From NCBI RefSeq assembly GCF_037969725.1, contig NZ_CP150203.1, positions 1,194,001-1,258,000 of the forward strand: 64,000 nt of DNA, in the 5' to 3' direction. Under the pieces are notes generated by a model that searched no databases, was not told the origin of the DNA, and worked only from the letters and a program-made list of their open reading frames with translations. Made by a program: the position numbers and the translations under genes. Shown in pieces: positions 53,247 through 62,745 of the stretch (position 1 is the first letter of the stretch; each line of letters starts with the position of its first letter). Origin of the DNA: Paenibacillus sp. FSL W8-0426 (GTDB lineage: Bacteria; Bacillota; Bacilli; Paenibacillales; Paenibacillaceae).

Positions 53247-53807
53247 GTGAATCAATCTGTCTTCGACTGGATTAACCAATTTGCCGATCATGTACCGCTA
53301 TTGGACTGGTTCATGATGACGTCGGCTGAATATGCAGCATGGGTCATGATCGCCCTGCTTGTCATCGTCTGGTTTATGGGCAACCCTGCCAAACAGCGCA
53401 TCGTTTTCTATGCGTGTGTGGCATCCATTCTATCATTATGTCTTGCAAAGTGGGGGATTTCGCCGATCGTGGACCATCCAAGGCCATTCGTCGAAGGCCA
53501 CGTGAACCAGCTTATTCCGCATGTGCCCGATCCGTCGTTTCCCAGCAAACATGCATCCTTTGTATTTGCGCTTGCGGCAGCTTCCTTTTTTATCGGGCGG
53601 CGATTTGGATGGTGGATGCTGCTGCTCGCTGTGCTAACGGGCGTGTCCCGCGTATATGCGGGCGTTCATTATCCTGGCGACATTTTGGGCGGTTTCCTAT
53701 TGGGGAGCCTGGTCAGCGTGGCATTGATCGTGACGCGCAATTATACGAAGTCGGTCCCTGATTTTTTCATCAAATGGCATCGCAAAGTTTTTCGCTATAT
53801 AAGTTGA
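53247..53807 (+). CDS. PAP2-family phosphatase, BcrC-like undecaprenyl-diphosphatase
   Basis: A protein of 186 residues with about five membrane segments. The three phosphatase motifs are KWGISPIVDHPRP (K-x-R-P), PSFPSKHASF (PSxxxH type) and SRVYAGVHYPGDILGG. It probably recycles undecaprenyl diphosphate. The start is a GTG with GGAGTG about 12 bases upstream. The final residues Tyr-Ile-Ser and the stop codon lie inside the left end of repeat copy B2, so the C-terminus was set by that insertion. Confidence 0.88.
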   Translation: MNQSVFDWINQFADHVPLLDWFMMTSAEYAAWVMIALLVIVWFMGNPAKQRIVFYACVASILSLCLAKWGISPIVDHPRPFVEGHVNQLIPHVPDPSFPSKHASFVFALAAASFFIGRRFGWWMLLLAVLTGVSRVYAGVHYPGDILGGFLLGSLVSVALIVTRNYTKSVPDFFIKWHRKVFRYIS

Positions 53808-53990
53808 ACCGATGATTTTTACACGGAGTCACTACGTGGTCAGAACCATCTTCCGATCACTGTTATCCCCGGATTTTTTTGATCCCCTTTTTTCAAAGGG
53901 AAAATCCGGTGATAAATGCGACCGCTTCGCTTCTCCAGATTCTTTCTGCCCTCTCCGTTATCGTGTAAATGTCAGGTTCAACCTATATAG
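53795..53990 (-). repeat. MITE-like element, subfamily B, copy B2
   Basis: On the plus strand it starts CTATATAAGTTGAAC and ends GGTTCAACCTATATAG, a near-perfect inverted repeat. Read on the minus strand its interior matches B1 (33067) at almost every base except that it lacks the first hairpin module. The left end overlaps the last codons and stop of the PAP2 gene. Confidence 0.8.
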
Positions 53991-53994
53991 TTTT

Positions 53995-54110
53995 GTAGAG
54001 GAGGAGCGGAGCCATCATCGAATAGGGTAAAAGCAAAAGCTTGATGGATGCTGGCCAGGCCAGTAACCTCAAGTTTTTTTGAGTTTTGCGGAAGTTATAT
54101 GAAATTTGAA
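53995..54110 (+). other. Possible structured leader upstream of the chemoreceptor
   Basis: In the 200 bases before the chemoreceptor start, GAGG and CCTC can close a junction containing CCATCA/TGATGG and CTGG/CCAG stems, followed by CTCAAG-TTTTTTT-GAG, which may be a terminator. This resembles a leader RNA, but I could not match it to a known riboswitch class, including c-di-GMP-I. Confidence 0.25.
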
Positions 54111-54192
54111 AAAATATCGAATGGCTTCTCTATAATCGTTGCCGATTTTTGTCGATATACTATAGGTATGTATCAGTTAAGGAGTGGGAGCC

Positions 54193-55929
54193 ATGAAGGA
54201 TGCCGGGGGAACGGCACAGAACAGATTTAAATTAACGATTCGCATGAAATTGTTAGCTGGATTTTTAATCGTGGTAGGTTTACTGGCATTTGTAAGCGTG
54301 TATGCCCTGACCCAGATTCACAACATGTCAAAGAAAGCGGATGAGATTGACAAGACGTGGATGCCTGTCGTTACTCTTCTTGGGGGAATGAACGGGGATG
54401 TGTCGGATATCGAAAGGCTGGCACTGGGGATCATTGTGGAACAGGACGCGAGCGAGAACGCCAAAATGGCTGAAACGCTCGACCAGCTCCAGGAGGAGCT
54501 CAAGGGAAAGAACGAACAACTGAAAACGTATCTTTCGGGGAGTGAAGATGCGCTGAAGATGTACGAGAAGTACATCACGAATTACAATGCCTATATTGAG
54601 AAAATGCCTGCTTTCATCAAGTTGGGCCGGGAGAACAACTATGAAGAGTCAAGCCGATTGCATAGGGAAGCGTACCCGTTCTGGTTTACGGCAAACGAGA
54701 CGATTATGCAATTAATCAGTTCGGGAAATATGGCGTCCGAAGCAGCAACCAGTTCTTCGGTTGAATCGGCGGAATTTGCGTTTAACGTGATCTTGGTTGT
54801 GACGATCGTTTCGTTTGCGCTGGCGATGTTCATCGCTATCTTTATTTCGATTATCATTTCAAAACCGATCAAACAAATGAATGAAGCGGCCATGCGTATT
54901 GCGAGCGGTGATCTTACAGGCGAAACGATCGTCCTCAAAAACAGGGACGAGCTCGGCACGCTCGCCGGCTCATTCAATACGATGACGACGAACTTGCGCG
55001 TCATGATCGAATCGGTGGCGACGACCTCGGAACAGGTAGCAGCCTCTTCGGAGGAACTGCTCGCCAGCGCGGAGCAAAATACGAAAGCATCCGAGCAGAT
55101 TTCCGAAACCGTGGAAGAGTTGGCCGTAGGTACGTCCGAGCAGGTGAACCTCGTCAAACGTTCGTCCCAAGCCATGAGCGAGATGGCGATCGGTTCGGAA
55201 CAAATCGCGCAGTTGGCGACGAGCGTATCCACATCGGCCGTGGATGCGGCCAACATGTCTGCCGAGGGCAACATGATCATCAAGGAGGCCGTAACGCAGA
55301 TGGCTTCCGTGCGTACTTCGATTGCTTCGTTATCCAAACTGGTGACAGGCCTTGGAGAACGTTCGGCCGAGATCGGCACGATTACCGAAGTCATCAACAA
55401 CATTGCACGCCAGACGAATCTGCTTGCTCTGAATGCGGCCATTGAGGCAGCCCGGGCGGGAGACCATGGACGCGGTTTCGCGGTCGTTGCCGGCGAAGTG
55501 CGCAAGCTGGCCGAAGAGTCTTCGCTGTCGGCGCAGCGCATCACGGATCTGGTACACCTGATTCAGTCCGATACCGAGCAAGCCGTAGAAGCGGTGAAAG
55601 TAAACAGCAACGAAACGGAAAGCGGCATCGAAGTCGTGACGGCGGCCGGGGATGCATTTGAACAGATTTCGAATGCCGTCAGCAAAGTTGCCGGCGAAAT
55701 TCAGGAAGTGTCGGCAGGTGCAGAGCAGATGGCAGCGAGCACCGACGAAGTCGTCAAATATGTGGAACAGGTGTCGGCCATCGCGGAGGAAGCTTCCGGC
55801 GGTGTGCACAATGTATCTGCAGCCACGGAAGAGCAGTTGGCCTCGATGGAAGAAATCGCATCTTCGGCAGCTTCCCTGTCGAAGATGGCCGAAGAACTGC
55901 AAGAACAGATCAACAAATTCAAAGTATAG
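54193..55929 (+). CDS. Methyl-accepting chemotaxis protein with 4-helix-bundle sensor
   Basis: A protein of about 578 residues. The first membrane segment ([22 protein letters not shown]) is followed by a helical extracellular domain of about 170 residues of the 4HB_MCP type, then a second membrane segment ([22 protein letters not shown]), HAMP ([21 protein letters not shown]), and a signalling domain with tip [42 protein letters not shown]. The ATG at 54193 has AAGGAG 8 bases upstream. It lacks the C-terminal CheR-tether pentapeptide. Ligand unknown. Confidence 0.93.
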   Translation: MKDAGGTAQNRFKLTIRMKLLAGFLIVVGLLAFVSVYALTQIHNMSKKADEIDKTWMPVVTLLGGMNGDVSDIERLALGIIVEQDASENAKMAETLDQLQEELKGKNEQLKTYLSGSEDALKMYEKYITNYNAYIEKMPAFIKLGRENNYEESSRLHREAYPFWFTANETIMQLISSGNMASEAATSSSVESAEFAFNVILVVTIVSFALAMFIAIFISIIISKPIKQMNEAAMRIASGDLTGETIVLKNRDELGTLAGSFNTMTTNLRVMIESVATTSEQVAASSEELLASAEQNTKASEQISETVEELAVGTSEQVNLVKRSSQAMSEMAIGSEQIAQLATSVSTSAVDAANMSAEGNMIIKEAVTQMASVRTSIASLSKLVTGLGERSAEIGTITEVINNIARQTNLLALNAAIEAARAGDHGRGFAVVAGEVRKLAEESSLSAQRITDLVHLIQSDTEQAVEAVKVNSNETESGIEVVTAAGDAFEQISNAVSKVAGEIQEVSAGAEQMAASTDEVVKYVEQVSAIAEEASGGVHNVSAATEEQLASMEEIASSAASLSKMAEELQEQINKFKV

Positions 55930-55937
55930 TTCCGGTG

Positions 55938-55982
55938 CCTTATCCCGAGCCCTTGTTTAGCGGCGCGGGATAAGGTTTTTTT
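55938..55982 (+). terminator. Rho-independent terminator
   Basis: CCTTATCCCG (55938) and CGGGATAAGG (55966) form a 10-bp stem, followed by TTTTTTT. It ends the chemoreceptor gene. Confidence 0.9.
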
Positions 55983-56034
55983 GCATGCCTGATCCAGGTC
56001 ACAACAATGTTATTCCGGAAGTCACCAAAGCTTA

Positions 56035-56062
56035 TATTGCATCCGGTGCAAAAGACTATAAT
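56035..56062 (+). promoter_or_regulatory. Possible sigma-A promoter of the cellulase genes
   Basis: A TATTGC -35-like hexamer, 16-base spacer and perfect TATAAT -10 lie about 110 bases before the GH9 start. The -10 is strong and the -35 weak. Confidence 0.4.
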
Positions 56063-56169
56063 GGAAATTAATGGTGGAAAAACTTGGAGTCACGCCATGG
56101 AAAGGAGCGGTTTAAACAAACCTCGACATGGGGCAATCGAACAATACGAAAGACGGAGGAGTTGAATGG

Positions 56170-59169
56170 TTGGAGATGAAGTCAAGCTGGCGTAAACGTC
56201 TCGTTATGTTGGCGTTATCGGCAGGACTGTTGACAGGAGGTACATTCATGCATGGGTTGACGGACAGAGCGGATGCGGCCGCAAATGGCCACAACTATGC
56301 AGAAGCGCTGCAGAAGGCGATTTATTTCTATGAAACCCAGCGTTCCGGAACTTTGCCGGAGTCGAACAGGGTAGAATGGCGCGGCGATTCGGGCTTGAGG
56401 GACGGGGCCGACGTCGGCGTGGATCTGACCGGAGGTTGGTACGATGCCGGAGATCACGTGAAATTCGGTTTGCCGATGGCATACTCTGCCACGATGCTCG
56501 CCTGGTCTGTGGTAGAATACCGCGAAGGATACGAACAGGCCGGTCAACTCGAGGAAATCAAGGATAACATCCGCTGGGCGACGGATTATTTTATGAAAGC
56601 GTACACAAAACCGAACGAATTATGGGGACAAGTCGGAGCGGGTCAAACGGACCATGCCTGGTGGGGACCGGCCGAAGTCATGCCGATGGATCGCCCGGCA
56701 TTTAAAATCGATGCCTCTTGTCCGGGCAGCGACCTTGCGGGAGAAACGGCGGCGGCACTTGCGGCATCTTCGATCGTTTTTGCGGCGGATGATCCGTCGT
56801 ATGCCTCCAGATTGCTGCAGCACGCAAAGGAGCTCTATCATTTTGCCGACACGTATCGGGGCAAATATTCCGACTGCATTACGGATGCGCGAACGTTCTA
56901 CAATTCCTGGTCAGGGTACGAAGATGAACTGGCATGGGGAGCGACATGGCTTTATCTGGCAACAAATGATAACGCTTACTTGTCCAAGGCGATAGCCGCA
57001 ACCGATGCATGGCCCTCGACCGGAGGGGCATACAACTGGCCATTTACATGGACGCATGGTTGGGACAATAAAAACTATGGTGCCCAAATTTTGCTGGCAC
57101 GCATCACGTCTGGGCTGAACATGCCCGAAGCGGCAAGGTTCATCCAATCCGCGGAGCGTAACCTGGATTATTGGACGGTCGGAACGAATGGGCAAAGGGT
57201 GAGATACACGCCTGGCGGCCTGGCCTGGCTGGACCAGTGGGGATCGCTTCGATATGCGGCGAATGCGGCTTTCATTTCGTTCGTATATTCCGACTGGGTG
57301 AATGATCCGGCGAAGAAAGCGAGGTATCGGGATTTTGCCGTCTCGCAGATCAATTACATCCTCGGCGACAATCCGCGTCAAGGCAGTTACGTCGTCGGAT
57401 ACGGGCAGAATTCGCCGCAGCATCCGCATCATCGCACAGCCCATGGTTCATGGGCGAACAGCGAAAACATTCCGGCATCCCATCGCCATACCTTATACGG
57501 CGCGATGGTGGGTGGGCCTGATGAATCCGACGGTTACACGGACTCCATTTCGGATTATGTAAGCAACGAGGTGGCGATCGATTATAATGCAGCGTTTACG
57601 GGAGCGCTTGCCAAAATGAACCTGTTGTTCGGGCAAGGCGATGAACCGTTGGCGAATTTTCCGGAACCCGAAGAAAAGACGGATGAATATTTCGTCGAGG
57701 CATCCATTAAGGCCGAGGGCCCCGATTATACGGAGATTCGGGCATTATTGAACAATCGCTCCGCGTGGCCTGCCAAAATGGGAGACCGGCTGTCCTTCCG
57801 TTATTATCTCGATCTGAGTGAGGTATACGACGCAGGGTATACGGTCGCCGACGTTCGCGTGACGACGGCCTACAGCGAGGGAGCAGCCGTATCACAGCCC
57901 ATCGTCGTTGATGAGGCTCGCCGAATCTATGCCGTAACGGCGGATTATAGCGGGACCAAGCTTTACCCCGGCGGCGAGGGGCATTATCGGAAAGAAGTGC
58001 AGTTTCGCATCAGCGGACCGCAAGGTGCATGGAGCGCGGCCAACGATCCGTCCCATTCGGGATTGGCAGCCGGGACTCCGCAAAAGAGCGCGCATTTGCC
58101 GGTATACGATGCCGGACGGCTCGTTTACGGCCAGGAACCGGGCGTCTTGCCCGTAACGGTCCCGTCTGCGCCAGCTTCGTTGCAGGCTGCTGCAGGCCAG
58201 GGCCAGATCACCTTGAGCTGGACGGCTTCCGCAGGAGCGAGCTTTTACACCGTCAAACGTGCCGAGGCAGATGGGGGCCCGTACACGGCAGTGGCTGCCA
58301 ATGTGAACGGAACGACCTATACGGACACCGGGCTGACGAACGGCAAGACGTATTACTACGTCGTAACCGCCGTAAATGCGGCAGGCGAATCCGCTGCGTC
58401 GGCGCAGGCATCGGCTGTGCCGCAGGCAGGCAGCGCCTTGCCCGGCGCGTTCACGCTCGTAGGGACGGCAGGCGATGCGCAGGCGGTACTGGCCTGGGCC
58501 GCTTCGGACGGCGCGGACAGCTATGCGGTGCAGCGGCGAACGGGGAGCGGGGCATTTGAAGAGGTGGCGGCAGGGCTGACGGCATTGACTTATACGGATG
58601 CCGCCGCCGTGAACGGTACGACGTACACGTACCGGATCGCCGCGAGCAACGGCAGCGGCCAGACGCTGTCGAACGAAGTGACGCTGACACCGACCGCGTC
58701 TCCGGCTGGGACGGGAACGCTGGAGGTGCAGTACCGCAATGGCGGGGCGGGAGCGAGCGGCAATGCCATTACGCCGCAGTTCAATTTGAAGAACACCGGC
58801 ACCGAAGCGATCGACCTCAGCCAAGTGAAGGTTCGATACTATTTTACGAAGGACGGCAACGTGGACATGAGCTTCTGGTGCGACTATGCCCAGATCGGCA
58901 GCATTAACGTGGAGGCTGCCTTCATCGCGCTGAACCCGGCGAAGGGCAATGCGGATACCGTGCTGGAGATCGGCTTCAAGCCGGGAACGGGCAGTCTGGC
59001 ACCAGGCGCGGAGACCGGCGTGATCCAGGGACGGTTCTCCAAAACGAATTGGGCGAGCTTCGATCAGACCAACGATTACTCATACGACGGGGCAATGACG
59101 GGCTTCGCCGCCTGGAACAAAGTAACGGCGCATATCGACGGCATAAAGGCCTGGGGCATTGAACCATGA
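56170..59169 (+). CDS. GH9 endoglucanase, GH9-CBM3c-FN3-FN3-CBM3
   Basis: About 999 residues. The TTG at 56170 is chosen because GGAGGAG lies 8 bases upstream; an ATG at 56176 is the alternative. A signal peptide ends near ADAAA. The GH9 domain shows DLTGGWYDAGDHVKFGLPMAYS (catalytic Asp pair) and SDYVSNEVAIDYNAAFTGAL (acid Glu). A CBM3c (from about FVEASIKAEGPDYTEIRALLNN) follows, typical of processive GH9 endoglucanases, then two FN3 domains and a CBM3 with aromatic/polar strip residues (MSFWCDYAQIG). The FN3-FN3-CBM3 tail is almost identical to that of the next gene. Together they attack crystalline cellulose. Confidence 0.95.
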   Translation: MEMKSSWRKRLVMLALSAGLLTGGTFMHGLTDRADAAANGHNYAEALQKAIYFYETQRSGTLPESNRVEWRGDSGLRDGADVGVDLTGGWYDAGDHVKFGLPMAYSATMLAWSVVEYREGYEQAGQLEEIKDNIRWATDYFMKAYTKPNELWGQVGAGQTDHAWWGPAEVMPMDRPAFKIDASCPGSDLAGETAAALAASSIVFAADDPSYASRLLQHAKELYHFADTYRGKYSDCITDARTFYNSWSGYEDELAWGATWLYLATNDNAYLSKAIAATDAWPSTGGAYNWPFTWTHGWDNKNYGAQILLARITSGLNMPEAARFIQSAERNLDYWTVGTNGQRVRYTPGGLAWLDQWGSLRYAANAAFISFVYSDWVNDPAKKARYRDFAVSQINYILGDNPRQGSYVVGYGQNSPQHPHHRTAHGSWANSENIPASHRHTLYGAMVGGPDESDGYTDSISDYVSNEVAIDYNAAFTGALAKMNLLFGQGDEPLANFPEPEEKTDEYFVEASIKAEGPDYTEIRALLNNRSAWPAKMGDRLSFRYYLDLSEVYDAGYTVADVRVTTAYSEGAAVSQPIVVDEARRIYAVTADYSGTKLYPGGEGHYRKEVQFRISGPQGAWSAANDPSHSGLAAGTPQKSAHLPVYDAGRLVYGQEPGVLPVTVPSAPASLQAAAGQGQITLSWTASAGASFYTVKRAEADGGPYTAVAANVNGTTYTDTGLTNGKTYYYVVTAVNAAGESAASAQASAVPQAGSALPGAFTLVGTAGDAQAVLAWAASDGADSYAVQRRTGSGAFEEVAAGLTALTYTDAAAVNGTTYTYRIAASNGSGQTLSNEVTLTPTASPAGTGTLEVQYRNGGAGASGNAITPQFNLKNTGTEAIDLSQVKVRYYFTKDGNVDMSFWCDYAQIGSINVEAAFIALNPAKGNADTVLEIGFKPGTGSLAPGAETGVIQGRFSKTNWASFDQTNDYSYDGAMTGFAAWNKVTAHIDGIKAWGIEP
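58244..59169 (+). repeat. Duplicated FN3-FN3-CBM3 coding segment, copy 1
   Basis: About 925 bases aligned without gaps to 61589-62514 (offset 3345). Comparing the two translations by eye I count nine amino-acid differences in about 307. Upstream of this point the two genes are unrelated (GH9 versus GH48). Confidence 0.9.
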
Positions 59170-59244
59170 GACAACAGATTGCAGTCAGCAGGGAAAACAA
59201 CATCGATTCCATTCTATTTCCAAGATTACAGGGAGGTATGTATC

Positions 59245-62200
59245 ATGTTGAAATCAGCTGCGAAAAAAAGCCTGGCGGCCATGCTGGCCGGAACGGTCAT
59301 GCTCACCGGGTATACGGGACTTTGGGCAGGCCCGCAAACGGTTTTTGCCGAAGAGCAGTCTTTGCAAGCGGAAGGAATCAATGAAGCGCGCTTCATGGAG
59401 CTGTACGGACAGTTGAAAGACCCCGCCAACGGATATTTCTCTCCGGAGGGCATTCCTTATCACTCTGTGGAAACCCTGATCAGCGAAGCGCCGGATTATG
59501 GGCACATGACGACTTCCGAAGCGTACAGCTATTGGTTGTGGCTCGAAACGATGTATGGGCATTTCACGGGTGACTGGTCCAAGCTCGAGGCCGCGTGGGA
59601 CAACATGGAAAAATACATCATTCCCGTCAATGAGGGCGATGGCAAAGAAGAGCAGCCTACGATGAGCCACTATAATCCGAACAGCCCGGCGACATATGCT
59701 GCGGAGAAACCTTTTCCGGACCAATATCCGTCAGAATTAAACGGGCAATACCAGGCCGGAAGGGACCCGCTGGACGCAGAGCTGAAATCCTCCTATGGCA
59801 ACAACCAGACCTACCTGATGCACTGGCTGCTTGACGTCGATAACTGGTACGGCTTCGGCAACCTGCTGAACCCTTCTCATACGGCAGCGTACGTCAATAC
59901 GTTCCAACGCGGGGAACAGGAGTCCGTCTGGGAAGCCGTTCCGCACCCGTCTCAAGACGACAAATCGTTCGGCAAAGCGGGTGAGGGTTTCATGAGCCTG
60001 TTCACAAAGGAGAACCAGGCACCGGCAGCGCAATGGCGTTATACCAATGCCACCGATGCGGATGCCCGCGCGGTTCAAGTACTGTACTGGGCGAAGGAAA
60101 TGGGTTACGACAACCAGGCTTATCTCGATAAAGCCAAAAAGATGGGCGATTACCTGCGTTACGGACTGCATGATAAATATTTCCAGAAAGTTGGAAGCGC
60201 CAAAAACGGCAGTCCGGCCGCAGGTACGGGCAAAGACTCCAACATGTACCTTATGGGCTGGTACACCGCTTGGGGCGGCGGTTTGGGGCAGGGCGGCAAT
60301 TGGGCTTGGCGCATCGGTTCCAGCCATACGCACCAGGGGTACCAAAATCCGGTCGCATCTTATGCATTATCCGATCCCGCTGGCGGCTTAATCCCGAAAT
60401 CGAGCACGGCCAAAGCGGATTGGAATGCTACGCTGAAGCGCCAGCTTGAATTCTACACTTGGCTGCAATCCCATGAGGGAGCGATCGGCGGCGGCGCTAC
60501 CAACAGCTACGGAGGTGCCTATAAAGCTTATCCGTCCGGAACGAGCACGTTCTACGATATGGCATACCAGGAAGCGCCGGTATACCGCGATCCGGATTCC
60601 AATACGTGGTTTGGCATGCAGGCTTGGTCGATGGAGCGCGTAGCGGAGCTGTACTACATTCTTGCGCAGAACGGCGACCTGAGCTCGGAAAATTTCCAGA
60701 TGGCGAAAAAGGTCATTTCCAAGTGGATTGACTGGTCGAAGGATTATGTTTTCGTCAATGAACGTCCGGTGACGGATTCCCAGGGATACTATTTGGATGA
60801 TTCAGGACAGCGCATTCTTGGCGGCACGAACGTGCAGGTAGCAACCACGCCAGCGACGGGAGAGTTCTGGATTCCAGGCAGCCAGGAATGGACCGGGCAG
60901 CCGGATTCATGGACCGGTTTCTCTTCTTACACGAACAATCCAAATTTCCGCGTAACGACCAAAGACCCGTCGCAGGATGTTGGGGTACTGGGCAGTTACA
61001 TCAAAACGTTGACCTTCTTCGCGGCGGCGACCAAGGCAGAGCATGGCGCATTTAGCGCCCAAGGCCAAGAAGCGAAGAATTTGGCGGAGCAATTGCTGGA
61101 CACGGCGTGGGACTACAACGACGGGGTAGGGATCGTTTCCGAAGAGGTGCGCAAAGATTACTTCCGCTTCTTCGCCAAAGAGATCTACCTTCCGGCCAAC
61201 TGGACGGGATCATATGGACAGGGCAACGCGCTTCCGGGCACGGGCAGCATTCCTTCCGATCCTGCAAAGGGAGGAAATGGCGTCTATATCGGTTATTCCG
61301 ATTTGCGTCCAAAAATCAAGCAGGACCCGGCTTGGGCATACCTGGATAACCTGTACAAGGCGTCCTACAATCCGGAAACGAAACAATGGGAAAACGGTGC
61401 GCCAACCTTTACGTATCACCGTTTCTGGTCCCAAGTGGACATGGCGACAGCTTATGGCGAATTCGAACGTCTTCTTGGCGACGGCAGCGGCCCGGAAACC
61501 GAAGTTCCTGCTGCGCCAAACGGTTTGACGGCCGCCGGCGGCAGTGAACAGGTTGTTCTGAACTGGAACTCCGTTTCGGGAGCGAATTCTTACACCGTCA
61601 AACGTGCCGAGGCAGATGGGGGCCCGTACACGGCAGTGGCTGCCAATGTGAACGGAACGACCTATACGGACACCGGGCTGACGAACGGCAAGACGTATTA
61701 TTACGTCGTAACCGCCGTAAATGCGGCAGGCGAATCCGCTGCGTCGGCGCAGGCATCGGCTGTGCCGCAGGCAGGCAGCGCCTTGCCCGGTGCGTTCACG
61801 CTCGTAGGGACGGCAGGCGATGCGCAGGCGGTACTGGCCTGGGCCGCTTCGGATGGCGCGGACAGCTATGCGGTGCAACGGCGAACGGGGAGCGGGGCAT
61901 TTGAAGAGGTGACGGCAGGGCTGACGGCATTGACCTATACGGATGCCGCCGCCGTGAACGGGACGACGTACACGTACCGGATCGCAGCGAGCAACGGCCA
62001 CGGCCAGACGCTGTCGAACGAAGTGACGCTGACACCGACCGCGTCTCCGGTTGGGACGGGAACGCTGGAGGTGCAGTATCGCAATGGCGGAACGGGAGCG
62101 AGCGGCAATGCCATTACGCCGCAGTTCAATTTGAAGAACACCGGCACCGAGGCGATCGACCTCAGCCAAGTGAAGGTTCGATACTATTTTACGAAGGACG

Positions 62201-62514
62201 GCAACGTGGACATGAGCTTCTGGTGCGACTATGCCCAGATCGGCAGCAGCAACGTGGAGGCTGCCTTCATCGCGCTGAACCCGGCGAAGGGCAATGCGGA
62301 TACCGTGCTGGAGATCGGCTTCAAGCCGGGAGCGGGCAGTCTGGCACCGGGCGCGGAGACCGGCGTGATCCAGGGACGGTTCTCCAAAACGAATTGGGCG
62401 AGCTTCGATCAGACCAACGATTACTCGTACGACGGGGCAATGACGGATTTCGCCGCCTGGAACAAAGTAACGGCGCATATCGATGGCGTAAAGGCCTGGG
62501 GCGTTGAACCGTAA
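59245..62514 (+). CDS. GH48 reducing-end exocellulase, GH48-FN3-FN3-CBM3
   Basis: About 1089 residues from the ATG at 59245, with GGGAGG 8 bases upstream. The signal peptide ends near VFAEE. The GH48 domain is recognisable throughout: FMELYGQLKDPANGYFSPEGIPYHSVETLISEAPDYGHMTTSEAYSYWLWLE (containing the catalytic Glu region), QPTMSHYNPNSPATY, GWYTAWGGGLGQGGNWAWRIGSSHTHQGYQNP, and FTYHRFWSQVDMATAYGEFERLLG. Two FN3 domains and a CBM3 follow. It releases cellobiose from reducing ends and is the normal partner of the GH9 enzyme 76 bases upstream; the two form one operon ending at the terminator at 62554. Confidence 0.96.
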   Translation: MLKSAAKKSLAAMLAGTVMLTGYTGLWAGPQTVFAEEQSLQAEGINEARFMELYGQLKDPANGYFSPEGIPYHSVETLISEAPDYGHMTTSEAYSYWLWLETMYGHFTGDWSKLEAAWDNMEKYIIPVNEGDGKEEQPTMSHYNPNSPATYAAEKPFPDQYPSELNGQYQAGRDPLDAELKSSYGNNQTYLMHWLLDVDNWYGFGNLLNPSHTAAYVNTFQRGEQESVWEAVPHPSQDDKSFGKAGEGFMSLFTKENQAPAAQWRYTNATDADARAVQVLYWAKEMGYDNQAYLDKAKKMGDYLRYGLHDKYFQKVGSAKNGSPAAGTGKDSNMYLMGWYTAWGGGLGQGGNWAWRIGSSHTHQGYQNPVASYALSDPAGGLIPKSSTAKADWNATLKRQLEFYTWLQSHEGAIGGGATNSYGGAYKAYPSGTSTFYDMAYQEAPVYRDPDSNTWFGMQAWSMERVAELYYILAQNGDLSSENFQMAKKVISKWIDWSKDYVFVNERPVTDSQGYYLDDSGQRILGGTNVQVATTPATGEFWIPGSQEWTGQPDSWTGFSSYTNNPNFRVTTKDPSQDVGVLGSYIKTLTFFAAATKAEHGAFSAQGQEAKNLAEQLLDTAWDYNDGVGIVSEEVRKDYFRFFAKEIYLPANWTGSYGQGNALPGTGSIPSDPAKGGNGVYIGYSDLRPKIKQDPAWAYLDNLYKASYNPETKQWENGAPTFTYHRFWSQVDMATAYGEFERLLGDGSGPETEVPAAPNGLTAAGGSEQVVLNWNSVSGANSYTVKRAEADGGPYTAVAANVNGTTYTDTGLTNGKTYYYVVTAVNAAGESAASAQASAVPQAGSALPGAFTLVGTAGDAQAVLAWAASDGADSYAVQRRTGSGAFEEVTAGLTALTYTDAAAVNGTTYTYRIAASNGHGQTLSNEVTLTPTASPVGTGTLEVQYRNGGTGASGNAITPQFNLKNTGTEAIDLSQVKVRYYFTKDGNVDMSFWCDYAQIGSSNVEAAFIALNPAKGNADTVLEIGFKPGAGSLAPGAETGVIQGRFSKTNWASFDQTNDYSYDGAMTDFAAWNKVTAHIDGVKAWGVEP
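61589..62514 (+). repeat. Duplicated FN3-FN3-CBM3 coding segment, copy 2
   Basis: The second copy of the segment at 58244-59169. Substitutions relative to copy 1 are few and spread along the segment, with no indels, which points to recent duplication or ongoing gene conversion. Confidence 0.9.
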
Positions 62515-62553
62515 TGTACTGCCTCATCGGAAAATAATGAAATAAAGGAAATG

Positions 62554-62580
62554 GGCCGGAGAGAAACTCCGGCCTTTTTT
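62554..62580 (+). terminator. Rho-independent terminator of the cellulase operon
   Basis: GGCCGGAG and CTCCGGCC form an 8-bp stem around AGAAA, followed by TTTTTT. Confidence 0.92.
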
Positions 62581-62584
62581 GCGA

Positions 62585-62745
62585 CTATATAAACCGCAAA
62601 AAAATAAACACACGTTAACGGAGAGGCAGAACCAATCTGGAGAAGCAAAGCGTTCGCTAAAAGCTTTCTGAAAGAAAGCTGCATCGGAAGATGGAACTGC
62701 ACTCGAAGTGCCCTAGTGTGAACGATTAAGTGCGGTTTATATAAG
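62585..62745 (+). repeat. MITE-like element, subfamily A, copy A2
   Basis: It starts CTATATAAACCGCA and ends TGCGGTTTATATAAG. Inside are the exact core GTTAACGGAGAGGCAGAAC, the first hairpin module (GCTTTCTGAAAGAAAGC, GCATCGGAAG) and CACTCGAAGTG; the second module is absent. The end pair CCGC/GCGG replaces CTGC/GCAG of other copies, a compensated change. It lies directly after the cellulase terminator. Confidence 0.78.

Noticed and set aside
57892..58824. Minus-strand Arg-rich frames opposite the cellulase tails (also 61210-62478)
   Set aside because: Antisense frames of GC-rich FN3/CBM3 coding sequence; they are duplicated only because the sense modules are duplicated.
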